Assembly: GCF_001463885.1 (NCBI RefSeq)
Contig: NZ_BBWQ01000011.1
Coordinates: 62,001 to 126,000 of the forward strand
Direction of reading: 5' to 3'
Origin: Aureimonas altamirensis
GTDB lineage: Bacteria; Pseudomonadota; Alphaproteobacteria; Rhizobiales; Rhizobiaceae
DNA length: 64,000 nt
In this document: piece by piece, positions 17,398 to 27,324 of the stretch
Layout of the letters: every line of letters begins with the position of its first letter
Position numbering within the stretch: position 1 is the first letter of the stretch
The notes under the pieces: generated by a model
Seen by the model: only the letters and a program-made list of their open reading frames with translations
Told to the model about the DNA's origin: nothing
Database searches by the model: none
Made by a program: the position numbers and the translations under genes

Positions 17398-18810
17398 TCA
17401 AAAATCGAAAGCCGACAGGCCGCTGACCCAGGCGTCGAGGCCCAGAGGCCGCGTCAGCGGCGGCTCGGCCCGGGCCAGGCAGGCCGCCCGCTCGCAGAGC
17501 CGGCACGCCGGCCCCACGGGCACCGGCGCCATCCGGCCGAGCCTGCCATAGATGACCCTATCCTTGAAAGCGACTTCGCAGGCAAGCAGCAGCGCGGTGC
17601 GGCGGGGGCGCTCGGCGAAGCCGGCCTTCAACCCCTCCAGCGTGCGCGAGATCGTCAGGAAGGTGGCTCCGTCGGGCATCTCCACCTCTTCCACGATCAC
17701 GCGCCCGGCCTCGGCGAAACTGTTGTGGATGGCCAGCTTGACGCAGCCGCCGCCGAAGCGGCGGGTGGGAAAGCCCTGCGCCCCCGCCCGCCGGAAGCGG
17801 TTGCCGGCCTGGTCCACCTCCATCATGAAGAAGGGCACGCCCGGCGCCCCATGGCGCTGCAGCGTGGTCAACCGGTTGGCCACCTGCTCGAACGAGGCCT
17901 GGAATCGACCTGCAAGGGCGTCGATATCGTAGGCCGCCCGCTCGGCTGCGGCATGAAAGGGGCCATAGGGCATGATCAGCGCGTGGGCCGCGTAGCGCGT
18001 CAGCTCGAAAAGGGCCAGCCGCCGCGCCTCTGCGCTGGGAAAGGCGAAACTGTCGAGCTCGGACTGGATCGGCTGCGCCAGCGCAAGGGATGCCGCCTCA
18101 AAGGCCACCTCGCGCAGCCGGTCCGGCGCGGACAGACGCTCGGACAGGAACAAACGGCGGGAATGCCGGTCGAAGCGGCGGCGCCAGTTGGGCATCGTTT
18201 CCACCGGCAGGACGCGCACGGAAACGTCGTGCCGCGCCTTCAGCCAGGTTTTCAGTGCCCCATAGGCATCGTCGCCAAGGCCGATCTCCGTGCTCAGGCC
18301 CTCGGCCGCCCCGTCGATGCCGGCGAAGTAGTTGGGCCTGTCTTCCAGCACCTCGCGCACCGCATCCATGGGCAGGCGTGAGCCGGCGGCGTCCAGCGCC
18401 TTGCCTTGCCCGGCCAGAAGCACGGACAGGTCCGACAGACGCGCCTCCATTTCCTTGTAGGCGCGATAGAGCTTCGCCATCCCGGCCGCGGCGTTGGGGG
18501 CGGCGTCGACGAGATCGCCCATCTCCTGCGGTCCGGGCAATTCGCCCGACAAGAGCGGATCGGCGAAGGCGGCCTTCAGCTCGGCGCGGACACCGTCGCC
18601 CTCCCGCGCCTGCAGGCCCGAGAGGTCGACATCGTAGATTTCCGCCAGCCGAAGCAGGATCTGCACCGTCAGCGGCCGTTGATTGCGCTCCAGAAGGTTC
18701 AGGTACGAGGGCGATATGCCGAGCTCGGCCGCCATGGCCGTCTGCGTCAGCCCCAGCCCGTTCCGCAGCCGGCGCAATCGTGGCCCGGCAAATATCTTGT
18801 TGTCCGCCAT
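17398..18810 (-). CDS. ScfR/RamB-type regulator of short-chain acyl-CoA metabolism
   Basis: A 470-residue regulator with an N-terminal Cro/CI-type helix-turn-helix (about residues 9-65, containing TQTAMAAELGISPSYLNLLE), an IrrE/ImmA-like central region and the C-terminal short-chain fatty acyl regulator domain. The C-terminus has a Cys-rich CRLCERAACLARAEPP motif typical of this family. Relatives such as RamB and PccR control acetate or propionyl-CoA assimilation genes. Here it is divergent from isocitrate lyase, which makes control of the glyoxylate bypass likely. I chose the ATG at 18810; an in-frame extension upstream is not family-like. Repeated TTTACA elements lie just upstream of its start. 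Confidence 0.88.
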   Translation of the reverse strand: MADNKIFAGPRLRRLRNGLGLTQTAMAAELGISPSYLNLLERNQRPLTVQILLRLAEIYDVDLSGLQAREGDGVRAELKAAFADPLLSGELPGPQEMGDLVDAAPNAAAGMAKLYRAYKEMEARLSDLSVLLAGQGKALDAAGSRLPMDAVREVLEDRPNYFAGIDGAAEGLSTEIGLGDDAYGALKTWLKARHDVSVRVLPVETMPNWRRRFDRHSRRLFLSERLSAPDRLREVAFEAASLALAQPIQSELDSFAFPSAEARRLALFELTRYAAHALIMPYGPFHAAAERAAYDIDALAGRFQASFEQVANRLTTLQRHGAPGVPFFMMEVDQAGNRFRRAGAQGFPTRRFGGGCVKLAIHNSFAEAGRVIVEEVEMPDGATFLTISRTLEGLKAGFAERPRRTALLLACEVAFKDRVIYGRLGRMAPVPVGPACRLCERAACLARAEPPLTRPLGLDAWVSGLSAFDF

Positions 18811-18828
18811 GACCGTTTTGACCGCGTT

Positions 18829-18884
18829 TTTACAACCGTCCTGCTTTACAGATTTTACATCATGACAGGCGCCTTTTGTCAAAG
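18829..18884. promoter_or_regulatory. Repeated TTTACA elements and a CTTT-AAAG dyad, candidate ScfR/aceA control region
   Basis: TTTACA occurs at 18829-18834, 18845-18850 and 18854-18859, all on the same strand (TGTAAA in the direction of the regulator gene). A short dyad CTTT-TGTC-AAAG follows at 18873-18884. They lie 19-74 bases upstream of the ScfR start and 130-190 upstream of aceA. ScfR relatives are known to bind repeated A/T-flanked TTTGCAAA-like sequences; the match here is only partial, so the assignment is inferred. Confidence 0.45.
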
Positions 18885-19014
18885 CACGTACAAGCCGACA
18901 TCTTTCCAGCGCCGCAAATCAGGGTTTTCGCTGCCGTGATCTGGAAGTTCTGTCAATCCTTCTCCCGGACGCAGAGCACGCAAGCACCAGCGTCGTATCA
19001 GGGAGTGACAGGAC

Positions 19015-20319
<1,305 letters not shown>

Positions 20320-20351
20320 ACCCGGCAACCGTACCTCAAGGAGCGATCGAT

Positions 20352-20609
20352 ATGAGCCTCGTCATGGAAGAAAAGCGCCCGCGCACCCGCGTCCGCGAAC
20401 GCGCCGAAGAGCAGTCCGCCACCATGGATAGCACACAGCAGGCGGCCATCCGCTCGCTGGCCAACGACCTGCACCGCCTCAACCAGTCGGTCATGAAGGC
20501 GGTGGAGGAAGGACTGTCCGTCGAACTGGTGCGCTCGGCGCGCCACCATTCCGGCAATGGCTGCTGGGGAGACCTTCTGGTTCCCGTCATCGTGCGCACC
20601 GAACGCTGA
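20352..20609 (+). CDS. Small conserved protein downstream of aceA
   Basis: An 85-residue hydrophilic protein with a highly charged N-terminus, a predicted amphipathic helix (residues 28-60, LANDLHRLNQSVMKAVEEG) and a distinctive tail SARHHSGNGCWGD. There is no signal peptide or membrane segment. AAGGAG lies nine bases before the ATG and only 32 bases separate it from aceA, so it is almost certainly in the aceA transcript, which ends at a hairpin just downstream. I cannot name a family with certainty. The His-His and Cys in the tail might bind a metal, but that is speculation. Confidence 0.75.
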   Translation: MSLVMEEKRPRTRVRERAEEQSATMDSTQQAAIRSLANDLHRLNQSVMKAVEEGLSVELVRSARHHSGNGCWGDLLVPVIVRTER

Positions 20610-20617
20610 AAACCATG

Positions 20618-20641
20618 CAAGGCGGCCGCAGCGCCGCCTTG
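20618..20641 (+). terminator. Strong hairpin after the aceA operon
   Basis: A perfect nine-base inverted repeat CAAGGCGGC / GCCGCCTTG with a six-base loop begins nine bases after the stop codon of the small gene. It lacks a T-run, but its position and strength fit the end of the aceA transcript. Confidence 0.6.
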
Positions 20642-20701
20642 CCCGCCTCTACTTGAACTGGCTATCATCGACCGACGCCGAAACCCGTCGCGAAGGATTG
20701 C

Positions 20702-22225
20702 ATGGCCAAACGTCCGAAACCCCCAAAATCCGAGGCGGGCACCCCCTCGAGGATCAAGAAGAACGGACAGGTCAGGACAGCCGTCCCCGCCATCGGCGAA
20801 AGCGGGCGCAGCGTGCCTCCCCTTGCCAAGGCGGCACGGAAGCGGCCCGCCTTCCTGGATTCCCGGCGCGGCGTCGCTGACATGGACGAGGCGCGCGAAT
20901 GGCTTGCCGAGCGCCGGATCGAGGATGTGGAGTGCATCACCCCCGACCTTGCCGGCGTTGCACGCGGCAAGATGATGCCCGCCAAGAAATTTACCGGCAA
21001 TACCTCGCTGGCGCTGCCATCCGCCCTGTTCATGCACACGATCTCGGGCGAATATCCGGAAGAGACGGGCAGCTTCCGCTATTCGCCCAATGACGGCGAT
21101 CTGAAGCTGGTGCCCGACTTTTCCACCATCGCCGAAGTCCCGTGGGAGACGGACCCGACAGCCGCCATCATCTGCGACCTCGTGGATGTCAACGGCAAGG
21201 CGGTCGGCTACACGCCGCGCAACGTGCTGAAGCATGTGGTGGAACTGTACGAGGAAAAGGGCTGGCGGCCCATCGTCGCGCCCGAGATCGAGTTCTATCT
21301 CGTTTCGCGCAATGTCGATCCGGATTATCCGCTGACGCCGCCCATCGGTCGTTCTGGCCGGCAGATCCAGAGCGGGCAGAGCTACTCCATCGGCGGCATC
21401 AACGAATTCGACGAGCTGATCGACGATATCTACCACTTCTCCGACCGGCAGGGCCTGGAGATCGATACGCTGATCCACGAGGACGGCGCCGCCCAGTTGG
21501 AAATCAACCTGCGCCACGGCAACCCGATAGAGCTGGCGGACCAGGTCTTCATGTTCAAGCGCACCATCCGCGAAGCGGCGCTGAAGCACGATATCTACGC
21601 CACCTTCATGGCCAAACCGATCCAGGGGCAGCCGGGCTCGGCGATGCACATCCACCAATCCGTGGTGGACCGTCGCACAGGGGCCAACGTCTTCTCCAAT
21701 CCGGACGGGACGCCCTCGCAACTGTTCCACCACTTCATCGGCGGCATGCAGCGCTATGTGCCGGCCGCACTCGTGATGATGGCGCCCTATGTCAACTCCT
21801 ACCGGCGGCTGACGCACGGGATGAGCGCTCCCACCAACAATGCCTGGGGCTACGACAACCGCACGACGGCGTTCCGCGTCCCGACATCCGAACCCGCCGC
21901 ACGGCGGGTGGAGAACCGGCTTCCGTCCTCCGACGCCAACCCCTATCTGGCGCTGGCGGCATCGCTGGCCTGCGGCTATCTCGGCATGACCGAGGGCATC
22001 GAGCCGGACCAGCCCACCGACCGCACCGTCAACGAGGACGGCGTCATCTCGTTGCCGCGCGGCCTGTTGGAAGCGGTTGCGGCCTTTGAAGCAGAAGATT
22101 CCTTCCAGAACGTCCTCGGCCGCGAGTTTCTGGCCACCTATGCCGGCATCAAGCGCGGCGAATTCGAAACCTTCATGCAGGTGATCAGCCCCTGGGAACG
22201 GGAGTTCCTCCTGCTCAATGTCTGA
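20702..22225 (+). CDS. puuA: Gamma-glutamylputrescine synthetase-like glutamine synthetase family protein
   Basis: A 507-residue ligase of the glutamine synthetase fold, PuuA subgroup, which in the family ATP-dependently joins glutamate to putrescine as the first step of the Puu pathway. Visible family segments are IVAPEIEFYLVSRN (first Glu pair), HEDGAAQLEINL, the nucleotide-site SAMHIHQS and the AFRVPTSEPAARRVENR region. AAGGA lies four bases before the ATG at 20702, but the first 60 residues are basic and low-complexity, and an ATG at 20882 would give the usual length, so the start is uncertain. The adjacent PuuB-like oxidase, overlapping by eight bases, supports putrescine rather than ammonia as substrate. 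Confidence 0.85.
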   Translation: MAKRPKPPKSEAGTPSRIKKNGQVRTAVPAIGESGRSVPPLAKAARKRPAFLDSRRGVADMDEAREWLAERRIEDVECITPDLAGVARGKMMPAKKFTGNTSLALPSALFMHTISGEYPEETGSFRYSPNDGDLKLVPDFSTIAEVPWETDPTAAIICDLVDVNGKAVGYTPRNVLKHVVELYEEKGWRPIVAPEIEFYLVSRNVDPDYPLTPPIGRSGRQIQSGQSYSIGGINEFDELIDDIYHFSDRQGLEIDTLIHEDGAAQLEINLRHGNPIELADQVFMFKRTIREAALKHDIYATFMAKPIQGQPGSAMHIHQSVVDRRTGANVFSNPDGTPSQLFHHFIGGMQRYVPAALVMMAPYVNSYRRLTHGMSAPTNNAWGYDNRTTAFRVPTSEPAARRVENRLPSSDANPYLALAASLACGYLGMTEGIEPDQPTDRTVNEDGVISLPRGLLEAVAAFEAEDSFQNVLGREFLATYAGIKRGEFETFMQVISPWEREFLLLNV

Positions 22226-23510
22226 GGCCGGCTACCAGTCTCCCATTTCGCCCGGCCGCTCCTTCTACGAGGACTCGATTGCCGAGCGGCCGCGCTATCC
22301 GCGCCTCGACGGCAGCCGCCAGGCCGATGTCCTTGTCATCGGGGGCGGTTTCACTGGCCTCTCGGCTGCCGCGCATCTTGCCCAAGGCGGAGCGCGCGTC
22401 GTCCTTCTGGAAGCGGCCCGCCTTGGCGACGGGGCGTCGGGCCGCAACGGCGGCCAGTTCGGCACCGGCCAGCGCCTCTGGCCGGAAGAGCTGGAGCCGC
22501 GCATAGGACTGCCCCGTAGCCGCGCCCTGTTCGATCTTGCCGAGGATGCCAAACGCCACCTTCTGGGCTTCATGGCGCGACACGACATCGACGCCAATCT
22601 CGGCACCGGGCAGTTGTCGGTCGTCCACCGCAAACGGTTTGCTGCGGATTACCAGGCCCATGCCGAACACATGGCCAGGCACTACGACTACCCGCATCTG
22701 TCCTGGCACGAGCCTGCCGACATGGCGCAGCGTCTGGGCTCCGACAGCTATCATGGCGGCCTGCGCGATGCGGCGACCTTCCATTTGAACCCGATGAAGC
22801 TTCTTGTCGGTACGGCGCGCGTGGCAGACGCGGCAGGGGCGGTGCTGCACGAGCAAACCCCGGTGACGCGGCTGGAGCCCGTCGCGGGGGGCATCCGCGC
22901 CCACACGCCCTTCGGCATCGTCACGGCCGCGCGGGCCCTGGTGGCAACCAATGGCCATGGTGGTTCGCTGGAGCCGCGCGCCGGCGCCCACATCATGCCC
23001 ATTCGCTCCTACATCGCGGCGACGTCCCCGCTGGCGGAACCGGAGCGCGTTATTCCCGGTGGCGAGGCCGTGGACGATTCCCGCTTCGTCGTGCGCTATT
23101 TCCGCAAGAGCGCCGACAACCGCCTGCTGTTCGGTGGGCGCGAGGCTTACATGAGCGGCGATGGCGACATCGCAGGCCCGCTGCGGCGCCTGATCGCCGG
23201 CCTCTATCCGCATCTTTCGGACGTCGGCATTACCCACGCATGGGGCGGGACGGTGGGAATAACCATGACGCGCATGCCCTATGTGGATACGCCCCATCCC
23301 GGGCTTACGGTCATCGGCGGCTTTTCCGGCCATGGCGTCATGCTGGCGAATTTCTTCGGCCGGCTCTATGCCGAGTTCGCGGCGGGAGCGCCCGACAGGC
23401 TCGCCCCGCTCCGCGCGCTGGACATCCCGGCTTTTCCTGGCGGGCCGCAGCTGCGTAGCCCGCTTCTTTTTTTGGCTATGACATGGTTTTCGCTTCGCGA
23501 CCGGTTGTGA
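22218..23510 (+). CDS. puuB: Gamma-glutamylputrescine oxidase-like FAD oxidoreductase
   Basis: A 430-residue FAD-dependent amine oxidase of the DAO fold. The N-terminal dinucleotide motif is VLVIGGGFTGLSAAAHLAQGG, and the C-terminal FAD contact GGFSGHGVMLANFFGRLYAE is typical. It begins inside the last codons of the PuuA-like gene, so the two are co-translated. In the Puu pathway this enzyme oxidises gamma-glutamylputrescine to the aldehyde with release of ammonia and hydrogen peroxide. Later pathway genes are not in the window. Confidence 0.88.
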   Translation: MSEAGYQSPISPGRSFYEDSIAERPRYPRLDGSRQADVLVIGGGFTGLSAAAHLAQGGARVVLLEAARLGDGASGRNGGQFGTGQRLWPEELEPRIGLPRSRALFDLAEDAKRHLLGFMARHDIDANLGTGQLSVVHRKRFAADYQAHAEHMARHYDYPHLSWHEPADMAQRLGSDSYHGGLRDAATFHLNPMKLLVGTARVADAAGAVLHEQTPVTRLEPVAGGIRAHTPFGIVTAARALVATNGHGGSLEPRAGAHIMPIRSYIAATSPLAEPERVIPGGEAVDDSRFVVRYFRKSADNRLLFGGREAYMSGDGDIAGPLRRLIAGLYPHLSDVGITHAWGGTVGITMTRMPYVDTPHPGLTVIGGFSGHGVMLANFFGRLYAEFAAGAPDRLAPLRALDIPAFPGGPQLRSPLLFLAMTWFSLRDRL

Positions 23511-23545
23511 TAACCGACGGCGCAAACTGATCTGAAGGCTGCCCC

Positions 23546-24160
23546 ATGAGCGTCGATGCAAATGCTTCCCGAAATCTCCGGTTTCATCTGCGCGCCGAAA
23601 CGCAAGGCCAGCACGAGGCGCTGGACAGCTCCTTCGCGGCGCTGCTGCCGGTGCCCGATATCGCGGCCTACACCCATTTCCTGCGCATGAACCAGGCCGC
23701 CCATGGCGGCGTGGAGGCGTGGCTGGCCACGACGCCGCTTGCGCAGTGGCTGCCCGAATGGCCGGAGTGGAGCCGGCTTTCCGACCTTGAAGCCGACATG
23801 GACGTCATGGGCCTGGCGCCGGTGTCGATGCCGCCCTTTGCGCTGGCCGAAAGCGGGCTGCCGGAAGCGGTGGGCGTTGCCTATGTGCTGGAAGGCTCTC
23901 GCCTCGGGGCGGTCTTCATCCACCGCGCCTTCGAAAAGGTCGACGCGCCCGCGCGGCTGCCGGGCGCCAGCTTCCGGTATCTTGCCCGCTCCGGCGAGGA
24001 CAAGCGCTTCTCCCGCCTTGCCGCGCGGATGGACGATCTTGCCTTTACGAAAGAGGAGACGGAACGCTGCGTGGGGGCTGCTCGTTCTGCTTTCGATTAT
24101 TTCATGAAGGCGCGTGACGACGCGGCCTCTTCAGCCGACAGGGTCATGGTGCCGGTTTGA
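23546..24160 (+). CDS. bphO: Biliverdin-producing heme oxygenase
   Basis: A 204-residue bacterial heme oxygenase, which opens heme to biliverdin IXalpha, CO and iron. The N-terminal LRAETQGQHEALDSSF carries the likely proximal heme-ligand His, and AYVLEGSRLGAVFIHR is the distal-helix segment usual in phytochrome-linked members. It lies 35 bases after the PuuB-like gene and its stop codon overlaps the start of the bacteriophytochrome, so its role is to supply the biliverdin chromophore. Iron recycling from heme is a possible side role. Confidence 0.93.
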   Translation: MSVDANASRNLRFHLRAETQGQHEALDSSFAALLPVPDIAAYTHFLRMNQAAHGGVEAWLATTPLAQWLPEWPEWSRLSDLEADMDVMGLAPVSMPPFALAESGLPEAVGVAYVLEGSRLGAVFIHRAFEKVDAPARLPGASFRYLARSGEDKRFSRLAARMDDLAFTKEETERCVGAARSAFDYFMKARDDAASSADRVMVPV

Positions 24161-26751
24161 CATCCCAGGACAATGCGCTTTCCTTTGTAGCCGACCTTAC
24201 CAATTGCGAGCGCGAGCCCATCCAGTTCCTGGGCTCGATACAACAGATCGGCTTTCTGGTCTGCGTCTCGATGGACTGGCTCATCCAGCGCGTGTCCGCC
24301 AACATCTCCGATTATGTCGATCGCAGCGTGGACGACCTCCTGGGCGAGCCGCTGAACCTCCTGCTGCCTTCCGTAACGCTTCATACGCTGCGCGGCCGGT
24401 TGCAGGTTCTGGCCGCACCGGACAGCGCCGAGCGCCTGTTCGGGATCGACCTTTTCCAGGACGGACGCCTGTTCGACGTGGCGCTGCATCTGTCCGCACA
24501 GTCGATCGTCATCGAGGCGGAGCCGGCGGCAGCCAGCAGCTACAACCCCGGCATCCTCATCAAGAACATGATCGCGCGGATCCACCGCACGGATACGCTG
24601 GAAAACCTGTACCGCGAGTGTGTCCGGCAGTTGCGCGGCGTCACCGGTTTCGACCGCGTGATGCTGTACCGATTTTCTCCGGACAATTCGGGCCACGTCA
24701 TCGCCGAGTCCGCCCGAAGCGGGATCGGGTCCTTCCTCGACCTGCATTATCCCTCGACCGACATTCCGGCGCAGGCGCGCAGCCTGTATGTCCGCAACCC
24801 GATCCGAATCATCGCCGATGTCGACGCGCCTCCCGTGCCCGTCGTGCCGATGCAGGACCCCATGGGGCAGTTGCTGGACCTGTCGCTGGCCGGCTCGCGC
24901 AGTGTGTCGCCGATCCATCTGGAATACTTACGCAATATGGGTGTCGGCGCATCCATGTCGATTTCCGTCATCATCGACGGCCAATTGTGGGGCCTTTTCG
25001 CGCTGCATCACTATCAGCCGCGCGTGCTGGGCATGGAGCTGCGCTCTGCCGTGGAGCTGTTCGGGCAGATCGTCTCGCTGACGATCGAAGGGCGGCTCAA
25101 CAAGGAGCGCCGGCTTCTGGAGGAAGCCACGCGCGATCTGCACGACCACTTCGTCGCCAAGATCGTGGCGGCGACGCCCTCCATCGAGGCGATCGCCGAT
25201 TTTGCAGAAGAGCTGCGCGCCATCATCCCCAATGACGGCTTCGCCGTATGGGCCAAGGGCGAGGCAAGACTGTTCGGTCAGACGCCGACCGCCGAGGAGA
25301 TCCAGGCCCTCGCCCGTTTCCTCAACCGCGCCGGGGCCAGCCGGATCTACGCAACGGATTGCCTGTCCGACGTCCATCCCCCGGCCGCCGACTATGTCGA
25401 TCGCGCCGCCGGCGTGCTTGCCGTGCCGATCTCGCGGTCGCCGCGCGACTATCTCCTGTTCTTCCGCCGCGAGCTCGTCCAGACGGTGACATGGGCAGGC
25501 GACCCCTCCACCAAGGAGCGGACGGTTGGACCCCACGGCGTAAGGCTGACACCGCGCAAAAGCTTCGAGGCGTGGAAGGAAACCGTCTATCAACGGTCCG
25601 AGAGCTTTTCCGAGGCGACGATCAAGGCCGCGGAATCCCTGCGGGTCAGCATTCTGGAAATCCTTCTCCGCTTCAACGAGGAAAGCGAGCGCCAGCAAAG
25701 CCAGGCGACACAGCGTCAGGAGTTGCTGATTGCCGAGCTTAACCACCGGGTGCGCAACGTCCTCAGCCTGATGCGCGCCATCGTGGCCCAGTCCAAGCCG
25801 GGAGCGGCATCGATCGAGGATTTCGGCCGCATCATTTCCGGGCGTGTGCAGGCGCTGGCCCGTGCGCACGACCAGCTCACCGCGGACAATTTCAAACCGG
25901 TGCTGCTGAGCAGCATCATCCACACGGAAGTTTCGGCCTATATCGGCAACAAGGCGTCGCGCGTCGACGTAAAGGGGCCGGCCCTGACGGTCGAGGCGTC
26001 GGCATTTTCCACGCTTGCGCTCGTCTTCCACGAGCTCGTCACCAATTCGGCCAAGTACGGCGCCTTGTCGGATTCGACCGGAAGCGTGCTCGTGGACTAT
26101 TTCATCGACCAGGACGGCAATTGCCGCATCACATGGCGCGAATCCGGTGGCCCCGCCGTGACGGCGCCAACGCGGCGCGGTTTCGGCACCACCATCATCG
26201 AACGCTCGATCCCGCACGATCTTGGCGGCGAAGCACGGCTGGACTACCGTCTGTCCGGTCTCGTCGCCAATTTCCTGCTGCCGGAACGCAGTTTCCGTCC
26301 GGCGTCGCAGGTGCCGGGCGGTGACGTCCGAGCTCCGACGAAGGAGGCCGCCGGCATGATGGAAACGCAGAATTCAAGTCTGGATGGGCTGTCCGGCCTG
26401 ATCGTGGAAGACAACATGATCATTTCGCTGGATGCCGAGCAACTGATGCTCGACCATGGCATGCGCACGGTCTTCATTGCGGCCAGTGTCGCCGATGCCC
26501 AAACGATCATCGACAGCGAGAGCGTGGATATCGCTCTTCTGGACGTCAATCTGGGTATGGAAACGTCGTTCGCGCTGGTTCCACGGTTGAACGAGCGCAA
26601 CATCCCCTACGTCTTCGTCACGGGCTATGGCGAGAAGGTGGAACTGCCTGCCGAGGCCGGATCGGCACAGGCCATCCGCAAACCCTTCGCCTCGGACGAT
26701 CTTCTGGCCGCGCTGACCGTTGCGCTGGGGCGTCCGGGCGCCCGGGACTAA
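24157..26751 (+). CDS. bphP: Bacteriophytochrome HWE histidine kinase with C-terminal receiver
   Basis: An 864-residue red/far-red photoreceptor. Its order is PAS (about 15-110) with the biliverdin-attaching Cys in LTNCEREPIQ, GAF (about 135-315) with the DLHYPSTDIPAQ motif, and PHY (about 325-500) with the tongue motif PRKSF. An HWE-type kinase (about 515-720) follows, with phosphoacceptor ELNHRVRNVLSL, N box LVFHELVTNSAKYG and the W-E pair in TWRESGG. A receiver domain (about 745-860) has the acceptor Asp in LLDVNLG and the Lys in IRKPF. Translation starts at a TTG that overlaps the heme oxygenase stop (TTGA). No separate response regulator is adjacent, so phosphoryl flow may be internal or to a distant partner. 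Confidence 0.95.
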   Translation: MTSQDNALSFVADLTNCEREPIQFLGSIQQIGFLVCVSMDWLIQRVSANISDYVDRSVDDLLGEPLNLLLPSVTLHTLRGRLQVLAAPDSAERLFGIDLFQDGRLFDVALHLSAQSIVIEAEPAAASSYNPGILIKNMIARIHRTDTLENLYRECVRQLRGVTGFDRVMLYRFSPDNSGHVIAESARSGIGSFLDLHYPSTDIPAQARSLYVRNPIRIIADVDAPPVPVVPMQDPMGQLLDLSLAGSRSVSPIHLEYLRNMGVGASMSISVIIDGQLWGLFALHHYQPRVLGMELRSAVELFGQIVSLTIEGRLNKERRLLEEATRDLHDHFVAKIVAATPSIEAIADFAEELRAIIPNDGFAVWAKGEARLFGQTPTAEEIQALARFLNRAGASRIYATDCLSDVHPPAADYVDRAAGVLAVPISRSPRDYLLFFRRELVQTVTWAGDPSTKERTVGPHGVRLTPRKSFEAWKETVYQRSESFSEATIKAAESLRVSILEILLRFNEESERQQSQATQRQELLIAELNHRVRNVLSLMRAIVAQSKPGAASIEDFGRIISGRVQALARAHDQLTADNFKPVLLSSIIHTEVSAYIGNKASRVDVKGPALTVEASAFSTLALVFHELVTNSAKYGALSDSTGSVLVDYFIDQDGNCRITWRESGGPAVTAPTRRGFGTTIIERSIPHDLGGEARLDYRLSGLVANFLLPERSFRPASQVPGGDVRAPTKEAAGMMETQNSSLDGLSGLIVEDNMIISLDAEQLMLDHGMRTVFIAASVADAQTIIDSESVDIALLDVNLGMETSFALVPRLNERNIPYVFVTGYGEKVELPAEAGSAQAIRKPFASDDLLAALTVALGRPGARD

Positions 26752-26759
26752 GCCTTAAG

Positions 26760-27236
26760 TCAGACCAGCCCGCGCGAGCGGCAGAACTCTACTCGATCGA
26801 ACATCGTATCGGTTTCCATGACGGAGAAGTGCGGGCTGCCGTCCGGCGCGCGTGTCAGATGCCCGACAAACAGCAGCATGCGCGCATCGCCGCCGCTTTG
26901 ATGCTGGGACTGGGCGAGACCGCAAAGTTCGACGACGCCGGCCGTGCGCGTGCGCGCCTGAACACGCACCACGCGTCCGCTGACCGGGTCCGCAAGCTGG
27001 GGTGACACGCCCTTCAGGATTTCGGCAAGCTCGGCTTCGTCCGGCATGTAGGGCTGGCCGTGCGGCGCCTTTTCGGGCTTGCGCGGAAAGGGCGTGAGCC
27101 GGGAATAATCATAGGTCTGGAGCGCGGATGCGGCCGTGGCAAAGCCCGGCGCCTCGCCCGTGCCGCTGCAGCCCGACAATGGCAGAGCGGCAAGGCAAAT
27201 GCCCGCAAACAGGCCTGGCAGGACACCCGACTTCAC
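26760..27236 (-). CDS. Putative lipoprotein
   Basis: A 158-residue protein with a lipoprotein signal peptide: after MKSGVLPGLFAGI the lipobox is LSGC, predicting lipidation at Cys 23. I chose the GTG at 27236 because GAGGAG lies eight bases upstream and the signal peptide is then complete. The mature part is hydrophilic, with three further cysteines, and I do not recognise a named domain. It converges on the bacteriophytochrome gene with an eight-base gap and lies 88 bases downstream of a glycosyltransferase gene on the same strand. Confidence 0.75.
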   Translation of the reverse strand: MKSGVLPGLFAGICLAALPLSGCSGTGEAPGFATAASALQTYDYSRLTPFPRKPEKAPHGQPYMPDEAELAEILKGVSPQLADPVSGRVVRVQARTRTAGVVELCGLAQSQHQSGGDARMLLFVGHLTRAPDGSPHFSVMETDTMFDRVEFCRSRGLV

Positions 27237-27324
27237 GTCCCCGACTCCTCGTCCATCACGATCGACGGCGAACCCTACCGTCTTCCATCGCTTCACTGGA
27301 GTCTTGGCGCGGTCACATTCTCTA

